A DNA stretch of 36,270 nucleotides from Akkermansiaceae bacterium. Its GTDB lineage: Bacteria; Verrucomicrobiota; Verrucomicrobiia; Verrucomicrobiales; Akkermansiaceae. Shown one piece after another: positions 1 to 8,889 of this stretch (positions within the stretch are counted from its first letter, which is position 1; the number at the start of each line of letters is the position of its first letter). The stretch covers positions 1 through 36,270 of the forward strand of contig JARFRT010000374.1 in NCBI GenBank assembly GCA_029287105.1, written 5' to 3'. The notes below the pieces were generated by a model that was not told the origin of the DNA, made no database searches, and saw only the letters and a list, made by a program, of their open reading frames with translations. Both the position numbers and the translations under genes were made by a program.

Positions 1-523
1 CGACCTCTATTGCCAACTCCTACGCCAGTCCATCGACCGACTCCGCGACGGAAAAACCAACCAACGGGTCGACGTCACCCTGCGTGCCGATTTCCTCCGC
101 TTCAGCGAGACCGACTCCCGCCCACCCAAGCCAGAAAACGATCCCACCGGCAAAGCTAGCCCCGGCAATATCCTGGGCGCCTACCTCCCCACCAGCTACA
201 TGCCGGAGGCGCGGCTCCGCATCTCAGCCTACAAAGAACTCGCCGAGCTTATCTCCAGCAAGGAACTCAAAGCCCTGCATACCCGCTGGGTCGATCGCTT
301 CGGCCGCCTTCCCGCTCCCGCCAAACACCTACTCACCGCCACCGAACTCAAACTCGCCGCCGCCGCCGCCAGTATCACCACCGTGGAAATTCGGGAACAA
401 CGCCTCATGCTGACGCGCAATGGCGAGTATATTTTCCTCACCGGCAAACGCTTCCCCCGCCTCACCCAGGTCACACCCGTGGAAAAACTCGAGGAAACAC
501 TCGCGATGCTCAAATCCATCTAG
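1..523 (+). CDS. mfd: Transcription-repair coupling factor Mfd, C-terminal end (5' truncated)
   Basis: Only the last ~173 codons are present, read from base 2 and ending at TAG 521-523. The opening DLYCQLL and the later run YLPTSYMPEARLRISAYKEL, then DRFGRLP, match the C-terminal TRCF domain of Mfd (known family). Mfd is the DNA translocase that removes stalled RNA polymerase from lesions and recruits UvrA. The helicase motor and UvrB-like modules lie outside the window, so intactness cannot be judged. The C-terminal domain controls autoinhibition in the family. A 10-bp direct repeat containing CAGGGATA follows the stop closely (about 530-549). Confidence 0.9.
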   Translation, partial: DLYCQLLRQSIDRLRDGKTNQRVDVTLRADFLRFSETDSRPPKPENDPTGKASPGNILGAYLPTSYMPEARLRISAYKELAELISSKELKALHTRWVDRFGRLPAPAKHLLTATELKLAAAAASITTVEIREQRLMLTRNGEYIFLTGKRFPRLTQVTPVEKLEETLAMLKSI

Positions 524-825
524 TGTTTCGCCAGGGATAGTCAGGGATAAATAGGTGAATTCAACCGGGCACCCGGCTTTGACCGCCCCTCGAATACCAA
601 GGCCGCAGGCCTTACAGGGGCCCGGAGAGGACCTTGGAATTGAAACACCGAAACCTCGGGAAATCCTGCCACGCATGGTCATATCGGGACAGGTTTTGGC
701 AGCATCTGCCTAGACACATCATTGAGATACGTCTAGGTTAGCTACCTCATTTGAAACTTCATTTCAATCTAAGTGCCGCAGATGCCACGAGCTTCTCGCA
801 CATAGACACCACCGGCCAACTTACC
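524..825. other. Intergenic region between mfd and the PFOR gene
   Basis: No gene is seen in these ~300 bases. They hold a perfect small hairpin at 599-613 (AAGGCC, loop GCA, GGCCTT) flanked by CCAAGG (597-602) and CCTTGG (632-637), and a CCGG-rich inverted repeat at 565-576 that may end mfd transcription. The last part (709-749) carries CCTAGAC/GTCTAGG arms and a near DtxR-type box, listed separately. The promoter of the PFOR gene must lie here, but I cannot place clear -35/-10 boxes. Confidence 0.5.
709..749. promoter_or_regulatory. Inverted repeat and DtxR-box-like sequence upstream of the PFOR gene
   Basis: CCTAGAC (709-715) and GTCTAGG (731-737) are perfect inverted arms with a 15-nt spacer. 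Overlapping the right arm is AGGTTAGCTACCT (735-747), one base short of the symmetrical AGGTTAGCTAACCT that resembles the core of the corynebacterial DtxR/IdeR box. The target gene encodes an iron-sulfur enzyme, so control by iron would make sense. This is inference from sequence resemblance only; the arms could also be a simple hairpin. Confidence 0.35.
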
Positions 826-3800
826 ATGACTACTCCAGAAAACATACCCAGCCCCGCATCCGATAACTCACCCAAGTACCCCGGCGAGCCCATCACCTGC
901 AACGGCAACCAACTGGTCGCCACTCACGTCGAGGCCCGCATCACCGACGGCGGTATTTTCTACCCCATCACCCCGTCCACCGAGGGAGGCGAACTCTATC
1001 AGCAATCATGGGCCCAGGGAGAACTCAACGTTTTCGGCCAACAAAAAATCGCCGTCGAAACCGAAGGAGAACACGCCGCCCAGGGCGGAGCCACCGCCTT
1101 CGCCATCACCGGACGCCGCACCGTCAACTTCACCTCCGGCCAGGGCATTCTCTACGCGATGGAACAATACCACCACGCCCCCGGCAAACTCTCCACCATG
1201 GTCCTGGAAATCGGCGCCCGCGCCCTGACCAAACACGCCCTCAACGTGCACTGCGGTCACGATGACATCTACTCCGCACTCGACACCGGCTGGATTATGC
1301 TCACCGGTAAAGACGCCCAACAAGCCGCCGACCAGGCCATCATCCTGCGCAAGGTTTGTGAACTTTCACTTAACCCGGGCATGAACATCCAGGACGGCAT
1401 GCTCACCACCCACGCCGAACGCGTCTTCCGCCGCCCCGAAGCCGCACTTCTGCGCGAATTCCTCGGCGCACCGGACGACCGGATCGATTGCCCAACGGAT
1501 GCCCAGAAAGAACTATTCGGCCCACAACGCCGCCGCGTTCCTAAAATGATGGACATCTGCAGTCCCGTGCTTGTTGGCCCGGTGCAAAACCAGGAACACT
1601 ACATGAACGGCGTGGTCGGCCGCCGCAATCACTTCAACGAACCCATCCTCGGCATGCTCGAAGATGCCTACAAGGAATTCGCCGAACTAACAGGTCGTGA
1701 ATACGGCCTGCTTTCCGAATATCGCACCGAGGACGCCGACACCGTTTTCATCAGCATCGGCTGCGCCGCAGAAAACATCGAGGCCGCCTGCGACCACATC
1801 CGCGCTACACGCGGCGAGAAAGTGGGCTCAATCCACTTCAACGTCCTCCGCCCCTTCCCGGAAGCGGTCCTTATCGAAGCCATCCGGGGCAAGAAAACCC
1901 TGATCGTTCTCGAACGCACCGATGAAGGCCTGTCAGGAGACAACCCCCTGACCCGCGACATCCGGGCCGCGATGGGCAAATCCCGCGATGCGCGCCAGTG
2001 GGGTGGAAACATCCCGGCACTCTCCCCCGAGGAAACGCCCCACCTATTCCGCGGCGTCTACGGCCTCGGCTCACGCGATTTCCGCCCCGAACACATCATC
2101 GGCGCCTATGATTTCTCCCAGGGTAAAATCGCCCGCCAAGACGGGAAAAAAGCTTCCCATGGCACCACCTTCTTCACCCTCGGCGTCGATCACAAGTATG
2201 CCGTCATTTCCGAGGAAACACCGTCCCTTTTACCTGAAAAATCGATTGCCGTCCGCTTCCACTCCATCGGTGGCTGGGGGATGATCACCACCGGCAAAAA
2301 CCTCGGCAACATCCTCGGCGAGTTCGGGGCATTGCTCTCCGAACGCAGCCCCGAGTACGACCCCGAAACAGGCAAACTCCTGCCCAAACTCCACATCGCA
2401 GCCAACCCCAAGTACGGCTCCGAGAAAAAAGGCTCGCCCACCAACTACTTCCTCGTCGTCGCCCCCGAGCGCGTCCGCGTCAATTGCGAACTGCACCACG
2501 TCGACGTCGTGCTGTGCTGCGACCCGAAAGCCTTCACCCATTCCAACCCGCTCGCCGGAATCAACCCAGGCGGCTGCCTCGTTTGGGAGTCGTCAATGGA
2601 TCCAGACGCAGCCTGGGAGTCGATCCCCAAGGAGCACCGGCAAGCCATCCGCGACAACAATATCCGCATCTTCATCCTGCCCGGATTCGATATCGCCCGC
2701 AAAGCCACTCCTCGCGTCGATCTCCAGATGCGGATGCAGGGCAACTCGTTCCTCGGTGCCTTCTTTAAAGTCTCGCCATTCCTGTCCGACAACAACATCA
2801 CAGAGGAAACGTTCCGCAAAACAGTGCGCAAGCAGTATGAGAAAAAATTCGGCCGCTTCGGTGCCAATGTCGTCGAAAGCAACATGACCGTCATGACCGA
2901 GGGCGCCGCCCGCGTCCAGGAAATCAAGTACGGTGAACTCGATGCCCCCGATACCTCGTCACTCCGCCTTCCGCCACTGGCCCCCGTCAACGCAGAGGAA
3001 CCCGTCTTGCCCACCATCATGTGCAGCGGCATGGAATGCTACATCCCCAGGCCTGACGATCAGGGAGTCCGCTCCCCAATCCAGACTCAAAAGAAATTCG
3101 ACGGCGAGTTCCGCGCAGGAAAAGGCTACCACCAACCCGCCAGCCCCCTTGCCAGTGTCGGGGTGATGGCCGCCGCCACCGCCGCCACCACCAGTAAATA
3201 CGTGGCTCGCAGGATGACTCCACTTTTCATCCCCGAAAACTGCACCCAATGCATGGACTGTATCACCGCCTGCCCGGACACCGCACTCCCGAACACCGCC
3301 CAGGAAATCAGCACCGTCCTCCGCACCGCCACCCGGGCCTACGTCTCCGACCCCTCCCAACGCGAAGCCCTGTTAAGCGAACTTCCCAAGGTGGAGGAAA
3401 ATGCACGCAAACGCATGCTCGAAGTCGTCGAAGCCAAGGAGTCCACACCCTTCAAAGAAATCATCCGCAACGAGGTCGCCGCCCTGAACGGCGCGGTCTC
3501 CCAGGAGGCAAAAGACGAACTCTTCGCCATCCTCGACGTCGTCCCAATCGCCTACAACAAAACCGCCGCCATTTTCCGCGGCAAAGAGAAAAAATCCGGC
3601 GACGGCGGAGTCTTCTCCATCTTTGTCGCAGACCTTTGCAAAGGCTGTGGCGAATGTGTCGAACAATGCGGACACGGCGCCCTGGAAATGGTGCCCGATA
3701 CCGCCGAGTTGAATCAGACCCTGGCATCCGCCCAGCTGTTCTCCAGAATGCTTCCCGATACCCCCGGCAAATACCTCGGCCTCTACGACGACGATGCCCC

Positions 3801-5535
3801 CGAGGACTCTCGCCCGGCAGCCCTTAGAAACCACTTGATGGTGCGCCGCAACTACGAGGCCCTCGTTTCCGGTGACGGTGCCTGCGCCGGCTGCGGTGAA
3901 AAAACCATCCTCCGCGCGATTGCCTCCGTCACCGAGGCCTACATGCGCCCGATGTACCACAAAAAGGCCAAACGCCTCCTGCAAAAAGCCGACCAACTCG
4001 AAGCCCAGGGGATCGAACTCCTCGGCCAACTCAAGGCACGTTCAGAGGAAGAATACACCCTCTTCAAACGCTCCGTTGCCCATGTCGTCATGGGACTCGG
4101 TGGCGAGAACCACGCCGACACCGATATCCGCCTCAAGGAAAACGGCATCATCAGCGACGCGGACATCATTACGGCCCTCGTGTCAATCATGCGCGTCGAC
4201 GCTTACAACCACCAGTCACTCCAGGCTGTCGATGGTCGCCTCGCCAACGGCATGGCCACCATGATGATGGGTGCCAACACCGGTTGCAACACCGTTTACG
4301 GATCCACTCCTCCCTCCAACCCCCACCCCTACCCGTGGATGAACTCCCTCTTCCAGGATGGAGCCACCATCTCCTGGCTCATGGGTGAGTCACTGATCCT
4401 CCGCCACAGCCGCCGCTCCGTTGCGCCGGAGCGGATTTCCAACTTCTTGCTCGGATTGCTCGTGGACAAGGACGCGCAGGTCATCAACGAAAGCAAATAC
4501 TTCGCCATCACCCACCTCAACGACGCGCAGATGACACCCCAGGAACTCAACGAACTCCCCAAGGTCTGGTGCATCGGGGGTGACGGAGCCCTTGGCGACA
4601 TCGGCTTCCAAAACCTCTCCAAGGCCATGCTCCAGGGACGTCCCAACATCAAATTCCTCATGCTCGATACTCAGGTCTACTCCAACACCGGCGGTCAAAA
4701 CTCCGACTCGTCATTCATGCCGGGCGGCTACGACATGAACCAGTTTGGAGAAAGCACCCAAGGCAAGATGACCGAGCGAAAATCCGTTGCCGACATCCTC
4801 ACAACAGGTCACGGCTCCCCCTACGTGGCACAGATCTCAATCACCAACGCCGCGAAACTCTACCAAACCATCCTCGAAGGTCTGGAATACCGCGGCGCCG
4901 CATTCTACCAATGCTACACGACCTGCCAACCCGAACACGGCGTCGGTGATGATACATCCGCCGCCCAGGCAAAACTCGCCCGCGACTGTCGCGCCATGCC
5001 CGAGTTCGTCTTTGACTCGTCCCTCGGCGAACTCGTTCAGGAATGCTACGACGTCAAAGGCAACCCAAACACCAACCGCGACTGGCAGCAGATGACGTCC
5101 AAGCTCGATAAGGACATCAGCTACGCCTTCACCACCGCCCACTGGACAACAACCGAGGCACGCTTCCGCAGACATCACAAGGTGATTACCGAAGAGGAAA
5201 CCAAGACCCTCATTCCGCTGGAAAACATGCTTCAGCTCATTTCCCAGAAAGATGTGGCGCATTACCTCTTTGCCGATGAAAACGAAAATGCCTACGTGCC
5301 GGACTTCGGGGTCTTCATCCGCACCGAGTTCAACAATAAAGTCAAATACCACTCACTGAGCCGCCAACTCGTGCTCTTCTGCGTGGAACGCCGCAAGGCA
5401 TGGCGCCTGATGCAATCGAAAGCCGGTATCGAAAACTCCGATTATCAAACTCAGCAGGAAATCCTGAAAAAACTCGCCGACGGCGAAATCACCCGTGATG
5501 AGGTGCTCAAAAAAGGAGCCGCGGTAATCGGATAA
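826..5535 (+). CDS. nifJ: Pyruvate:ferredoxin (flavodoxin) oxidoreductase, long single-chain form
   Basis: Catalyses CoA-dependent oxidative decarboxylation of pyruvate to acetyl-CoA, passing electrons to ferredoxin or flavodoxin in the cytosol. In order: N-terminal pyrimidine-binding domain (ITDGGIFYPITPSTEGGEL), gamma domain (FHSIGGWGMITTGKNLG), two 4Fe-4S clusters (CTQCMDC from residue 806; CKGCGECVEQC from 938), the proximal-cluster CAGCGE (about 1019-1024), and the TPP motif GDGALGDIGF (about 1252) with YSNTGGQ. At 1569 residues it is roughly 400 longer than usual ~1170-1200-residue NifJ proteins; extra sequence lies between the cluster domains, after the CAGCGE segment and at the C terminus. 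I chose ATG 826 rather than an in-frame TTG at 751, because 751 falls in the inverted-repeat/AT-rich leader and the added residues look non-family. No Shine-Dalgarno is seen. Oxoacid preference other than pyruvate cannot be excluded. Confidence 0.9.
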   Translation: MTTPENIPSPASDNSPKYPGEPITCNGNQLVATHVEARITDGGIFYPITPSTEGGELYQQSWAQGELNVFGQQKIAVETEGEHAAQGGATAFAITGRRTVNFTSGQGILYAMEQYHHAPGKLSTMVLEIGARALTKHALNVHCGHDDIYSALDTGWIMLTGKDAQQAADQAIILRKVCELSLNPGMNIQDGMLTTHAERVFRRPEAALLREFLGAPDDRIDCPTDAQKELFGPQRRRVPKMMDICSPVLVGPVQNQEHYMNGVVGRRNHFNEPILGMLEDAYKEFAELTGREYGLLSEYRTEDADTVFISIGCAAENIEAACDHIRATRGEKVGSIHFNVLRPFPEAVLIEAIRGKKTLIVLERTDEGLSGDNPLTRDIRAAMGKSRDARQWGGNIPALSPEETPHLFRGVYGLGSRDFRPEHIIGAYDFSQGKIARQDGKKASHGTTFFTLGVDHKYAVISEETPSLLPEKSIAVRFHSIGGWGMITTGKNLGNILGEFGALLSERSPEYDPETGKLLPKLHIAANPKYGSEKKGSPTNYFLVVAPERVRVNCELHHVDVVLCCDPKAFTHSNPLAGINPGGCLVWESSMDPDAAWESIPKEHRQAIRDNNIRIFILPGFDIARKATPRVDLQMRMQGNSFLGAFFKVSPFLSDNNITEETFRKTVRKQYEKKFGRFGANVVESNMTVMTEGAARVQEIKYGELDAPDTSSLRLPPLAPVNAEEPVLPTIMCSGMECYIPRPDDQGVRSPIQTQKKFDGEFRAGKGYHQPASPLASVGVMAAATAATTSKYVARRMTPLFIPENCTQCMDCITACPDTALPNTAQEISTVLRTATRAYVSDPSQREALLSELPKVEENARKRMLEVVEAKESTPFKEIIRNEVAALNGAVSQEAKDELFAILDVVPIAYNKTAAIFRGKEKKSGDGGVFSIFVADLCKGCGECVEQCGHGALEMVPDTAELNQTLASAQLFSRMLPDTPGKYLGLYDDDAPEDSRPAALRNHLMVRRNYEALVSGDGACAGCGEKTILRAIASVTEAYMRPMYHKKAKRLLQKADQLEAQGIELLGQLKARSEEEYTLFKRSVAHVVMGLGGENHADTDIRLKENGIISDADIITALVSIMRVDAYNHQSLQAVDGRLANGMATMMMGANTGCNTVYGSTPPSNPHPYPWMNSLFQDGATISWLMGESLILRHSRRSVAPERISNFLLGLLVDKDAQVINESKYFAITHLNDAQMTPQELNELPKVWCIGGDGALGDIGFQNLSKAMLQGRPNIKFLMLDTQVYSNTGGQNSDSSFMPGGYDMNQFGESTQGKMTERKSVADILTTGHGSPYVAQISITNAAKLYQTILEGLEYRGAAFYQCYTTCQPEHGVGDDTSAAQAKLARDCRAMPEFVFDSSLGELVQECYDVKGNPNTNRDWQQMTSKLDKDISYAFTTAHWTTTEARFRRHHKVITEEETKTLIPLENMLQLISQKDVAHYLFADENENAYVPDFGVFIRTEFNNKVKYHSLSRQLVLFCVERRKAWRLMQSKAGIENSDYQTQQEILKKLADGEITRDEVLKKGAAVIG

Positions 5536-5555
5536 GCCCTCCAAGGATGGGCTTT
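5535..5555 (+). terminator. Possible weak terminator after the PFOR gene
   Basis: AGCCC (5535-5539) and GGGCT (5549-5553) can form a 5-bp stem with a 9-nt loop starting at the stop codon and followed by TT. The stem is short and the T run poor, so this is a weak candidate. The downstream gap to 5724 also has AAGTTG/CAACTT arms at 5584-5597 of unknown meaning. Confidence 0.35.
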
Positions 5556-5723
5556 CACCCACGACGCGACTTTTTGTCACAATAAGTTGAACAACTTCGG
5601 GTGCCGGAGACGCCTGTCCTTGTACCTTGCCATCGGCCTTATTAGGCTACAAACTGCGCTTGAACCTGATCCAAAACCATCAAGCACCTAATTAAGAACA
5701 CCTCGCCCGTCCCGCTCCTACCC

Positions 5724-6707
5724 ATGATTACTTTTAAACACATCTTCTGCCTCGCGCTGATATGCATCGCGCCCCTCACCCATGCCCGTGAAGTCACTGG
5801 TATCGCCGCCAAGGTCAATGGCAAGGTCATCACCAAAAATGAGGTCAACTACCACCTCACCCCCTACCGCGAGCAACTCAATGCCACCATGCCCCGCAAG
5901 GGCCCCCAATATTACGACCTCATCAAAAAAGCCCGCGGCGAAATCCTCGACAGCCTCATCGAGCGCGAACTCATCCTCTCCGAGTTTCGCGACAAAATCA
6001 AAGGCACGATCCCCAGCCACGCCATCGATTCCGAAATCAACCGCCAAGTCCGCGACCTCTATAATAACAACCGCAACGAGTTCAACAAGGCCTTGCGCCA
6101 AGCCGGCGTCACACCTCAACAACACCGCCGCGAAACGGAAAAAAAACTCATCGTCCAGGCCATGCGATCCCAGCAGTTTAAAAACGCCGTGCCGCCACTC
6201 CCCAACGAAGTCTTGGCAGAGTTCAACAAACACAAACTCAAAATGCGTGACATAACCGGCGATGCCCTTGAGTTCCACAAAATCTACATCCCGAAACTCG
6301 ACCCCAACAACGCCCTCGTCACCCCCAAAACCCAACTCCAACTCGCCGAAAACATTGTCGACCAACTCAACCAGGGCTCCAACTTCGAGGAACTCGCCAA
6401 AAAATATTCAAAGGACTCCTGGGCCGATGAAGGTGGCAAGGTTGAAAAAACAAAACGCACCGACCTCTCCCCCGCGTTCGCCGCCATCCTCATGGAAACC
6501 CCCACAGGGAAAATCCTCGGCCCCCTCGAAGACGGCCGCGGCTTCACCATCGTGCGCCTCGATAAAAAATACTACGGACCCACCCCACCACTCAGCAAAG
6601 TCCGCAAAACCCTCGAAGGGCGCGTCCGAGCCCAGAAAAATAAATCCAAACATGACCGGTGGATTAAACGGCTCCGTGACAACGCCATGATCGAAAAGAA
6701 AATCTAA
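5724..6707 (+). CDS. Exported parvulin-type peptidyl-prolyl isomerase (SurA/PrsA-like)
   Basis: 327 residues. The N-terminal signal peptide ends around THA at residue 21. Residues ~25-160 resemble the SurA N-terminal chaperone domain (AAKVNGKVITKNEV, then a helix-rich segment with LIERELILSEF). Residues ~175-285 are a rotamase/PpiC domain (NFEELAKKYSKDSWADEGG, then GPLEDGRGFTIVRLD). The family helps fold outer-membrane or secreted proteins in the periplasm by proline isomerisation. There is a single rotamase domain, unlike E. coli SurA with two. The C terminus is strongly basic. The start follows a typical CCCATG with no Shine-Dalgarno. The next gene begins 78 bases later, so an operon is possible but not shown. 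Confidence 0.88.
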   Translation: MITFKHIFCLALICIAPLTHAREVTGIAAKVNGKVITKNEVNYHLTPYREQLNATMPRKGPQYYDLIKKARGEILDSLIERELILSEFRDKIKGTIPSHAIDSEINRQVRDLYNNNRNEFNKALRQAGVTPQQHRRETEKKLIVQAMRSQQFKNAVPPLPNEVLAEFNKHKLKMRDITGDALEFHKIYIPKLDPNNALVTPKTQLQLAENIVDQLNQGSNFEELAKKYSKDSWADEGGKVEKTKRTDLSPAFAAILMETPTGKILGPLEDGRGFTIVRLDKKYYGPTPPLSKVRKTLEGRVRAQKNKSKHDRWIKRLRDNAMIEKKI

Positions 6708-6753
6708 TCCAATACCCGGCACCCCACCTGCGCGTCTTTTCAATTGGGTGTTC

Positions 6754-6785
6754 GGTATTTGAAACTTGAATCTTAAAACTTCCCC
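6754..6785 (+). promoter_or_regulatory. AT-rich leader with repeated CTTGAA/CTTAAA words before the SDR gene
   Basis: Directly before ATG 6786 lies GGTATTTGAAACTTGAATCT followed by TAAAACTTCCCC. Very similar words precede hemW and hemN. It contains no Shine-Dalgarno. It could be an unstructured translation-initiation leader or a dispersed short repeat; function unknown. Confidence 0.4.
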
Positions 6786-7565
6786 ATGGACTACCTCAAC
6801 TCACTCTTTAGCCTCGACGGCCAGGTCGCCGTCGTCATCGGAGGAACCGGCAACCTCTGCGGCAGTATGGGCATCGCCCTCGCACGCGCCGGTGCCGAGG
6901 TCATCCTCGTCGGGCGCAATCCCGAAAGCGCCATCGAAAAACTCGCCGCCATCGACGCCTTCGGCGGCAAATCATGGTTCCACAAAGCCGACGTCACCCG
7001 CCGCGACGATATCGATGACCTGCTCACCGCCGCCCTCCTCCGCTCGGAAAAAGTAGACATCCTCGTCAACGGCGCCGGCGTGGGATCCGGCACCCCATTC
7101 CTCGAAATCAGCGATAGCGAAATCGCCCAACTCATGGACATTAACTTCAATAGCGTCTTCCATGCCTGCCAGATCTTCGGCGACTACTTCATCAAGCGCA
7201 ACGAACCATGCAGCATCATCAACATGGGCTCCATGGCAGGAAGAATGCCCGTCTCCGGTATCTTCGCCTACTCCGCCGCCAAGGCCGCCGTCCACAACCT
7301 CAGCAAAAACCTCGCCCGCGAATGGGCAGAACACGATATCCGCGTCAATACCCTGGTTCCCGGTTTCTTTCCTGCCGCCGAAGCCTCACGCCTGGGTGAT
7401 GAAATGCGCGCCCTCGAAATCCTCCGCCATACCCCGATGTCCCGCTTTGGTAACGCCGATGAACTCAGCGCAGCCACCCTCATGCTCGCATCCAACAAAG
7501 CCGGCTCGTTTATCACCGGCACGGAAATCATCATCGACGGCGGCTTCTCCGCAATGACGATTTGA
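6786..7565 (+). CDS. Short-chain dehydrogenase/reductase (SDR) family oxidoreductase
   Basis: 259 residues, the standard classical SDR length. Cofactor-binding Gly-rich turn GGTGNLCGSMG (about 20-30), NGAG at ~91, catalytic YSAAK with an upstream Ser (NMGSMAG), and the C-terminal TGTEIIIDGGFSAM. The turn departs from the usual TGxxxGxG, resembling sugar-acid (mannonate/fructuronate- or gluconate-type) SDRs, so an NAD(P)-linked sugar-acid dehydrogenase is the best guess. Substrate is not determinable. RNTLVPG-type sequence (VNTLVPGFF) after the active site is typical for the family. It sits between the PPIase and hemW with no evident functional link. It starts at CCCCATGG after a repeated AT-rich leader. 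Confidence 0.88.
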   Translation: MDYLNSLFSLDGQVAVVIGGTGNLCGSMGIALARAGAEVILVGRNPESAIEKLAAIDAFGGKSWFHKADVTRRDDIDDLLTAALLRSEKVDILVNGAGVGSGTPFLEISDSEIAQLMDINFNSVFHACQIFGDYFIKRNEPCSIINMGSMAGRMPVSGIFAYSAAKAAVHNLSKNLAREWAEHDIRVNTLVPGFFPAAEASRLGDEMRALEILRHTPMSRFGNADELSAATLMLASNKAGSFITGTEIIIDGGFSAMTI

Positions 7566-7617
7566 ATTGATCACTTCCCCATACCCCCGCCACTTACACC
7601 ACGGAAACGTGAACTCG

Positions 7618-7651
7618 GGTATTTAGTATTTCAGTATTTAAAACTCAAAAC
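7618..7651 (+). promoter_or_regulatory. AT-rich repeated leader before hemW
   Basis: GGTATTTAGTATTTCAGTAT then TTAAAACTCAAAAC leads directly into the TTG start of hemW. It contains three TATTT(A/C)A words and the AAAACT words shared with the leaders of the SDR gene and hemN. No Shine-Dalgarno is present. Confidence 0.4.
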
Positions 7652-8743
7652 TTGATCGTCTACATCCACATCCCTTTTTGCCACCGGATCTGCCCTTACT
7701 GCTCCTTTTATAAACACACCCCAGGCGAAACCAACATACCGGCATTCATCCAGGCGATCATCAAAGAAGCACGTGCCGCGGACATCAAGGCCGACACACC
7801 CATCACCACCCTCTACCTCGGCGGAGGCACACCCTCCATGCTCTCACCGAGCCACCTCACCACCCTCTTCGACGGCCTGCATGATACCCTCCCGCTCAAA
7901 AATACCCACATCACCCTGGAGGCCAACCCCGCGACCTTCGGCCACGCCAAGGCCGCGCTGTTCAAAGAACTCGGAGTCAACCGGACATCTCTCGGTATCC
8001 AGTCGTTCTCCCCGCAACTGCTCAAAACCCTCGGCCGCGAACACAATCCCGACCAGGCCGCCGAGGCCGTCCACACCCTGCGTGCCTCCGGCATGGAGGA
8101 GATCAACATCGATCTCATGTTCTCCATCCCAGGTCAGGACCTATCCGACTGGCAACATAGCCTCGACACCGCCACCCAACTCAATCCCGACCACATTTCC
8201 GCCTACAACCTTACCTACGAGGAGGATACCCCGTTTTTCAACAGCCTCCAAAAGGGGCACTACCGCGACAACGAGTCTGATAACGCCGAAATGTTCACCC
8301 TCGCCCACCACTCGCTCACAAATGCAGGGTTCCACCATTACGAAACTTCAAACTACGCACAACCGGGCAAGGAATCACAACACAACCTCGACTACTGGCA
8401 CGGCCACGACTATCTCAGCTTCGGCCCATCCGCCGTCTCCACCATCAACGGAAAACGCTGGAAAAACATCCCCGACACCGCACACTACATCGATGCCATC
8501 AATACCGTCGGCCACGCCATGAGCGAAGCAGAAACCATCGACGCTGACGCTTTCCGTATCGAACGCATCGCCCTGCTGCTCCGAACCACCAGCGGCCTTC
8601 CCGATCATTACCTCAGCAAATCACCAGACGGCGCCGTCAATCAACTCCTCGAAAACAATCTCGCAAAACATCAAGACGACCACCTCCTCCTCATCAACGA
8701 CGGCCCGATGCTTGTCGACGCCGTCGCCGAACTCCTGATTTAA
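7652..8743 (+). CDS. hemW: Radical SAM heme chaperone HemW
   Basis: 363 residues. Begins almost at once with YIHIPFCHRICPYCSF; C10, C14 and C17 are the CxxxCxxC ligands of the radical-SAM 4Fe-4S cluster. YLGGGTPS, LEANP and LGIQSF follow as in the family. The third Cys is followed by SF rather than the extra Cys of coproporphyrinogen oxidase (HemN has CxxxCxxCxC), which separates HemW from HemN. HemW binds heme and delivers it to hemoproteins; it is often misnamed coproporphyrinogen oxidase. The start is TTG at 7652; no ATG fits, because the family begins just before YIHIPFC. The context with hemE, hemN and cytochrome c maturation genes supports a heme role. Confidence 0.88.
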   Translation: MIVYIHIPFCHRICPYCSFYKHTPGETNIPAFIQAIIKEARAADIKADTPITTLYLGGGTPSMLSPSHLTTLFDGLHDTLPLKNTHITLEANPATFGHAKAALFKELGVNRTSLGIQSFSPQLLKTLGREHNPDQAAEAVHTLRASGMEEINIDLMFSIPGQDLSDWQHSLDTATQLNPDHISAYNLTYEEDTPFFNSLQKGHYRDNESDNAEMFTLAHHSLTNAGFHHYETSNYAQPGKESQHNLDYWHGHDYLSFGPSAVSTINGKRWKNIPDTAHYIDAINTVGHAMSEAETIDADAFRIERIALLLRTTSGLPDHYLSKSPDGAVNQLLENNLAKHQDDHLLLINDGPMLVDAVAELLI

Positions 8744-8889
8744 CAACCCTCCAGCCGGCCATACCATCATCGCAACATGACCTTCCCCCCCGCCTCCCCA
8801 CAGTGCCCGGCTATCAGGAAATCTATGCCAAAGCACTTCCCCTTTCTGCCATTGACAACCCATCCCAAACCCGCTTTCAACATCTCCCC

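Noticed and set aside
599..637. REP element tied to the TnpREP transposase
   Set aside because: I found no second copy of the AAGGCC/GGCCTT hairpin near the transposase or elsewhere in the window, so the link is unsupported.
751..825. TTG start at 751 for the PFOR gene
   Set aside because: The added 25 residues look unlike the family and the DNA there is the AT-rich leader next to an inverted repeat; ATG 826 is preferred, though not proven.
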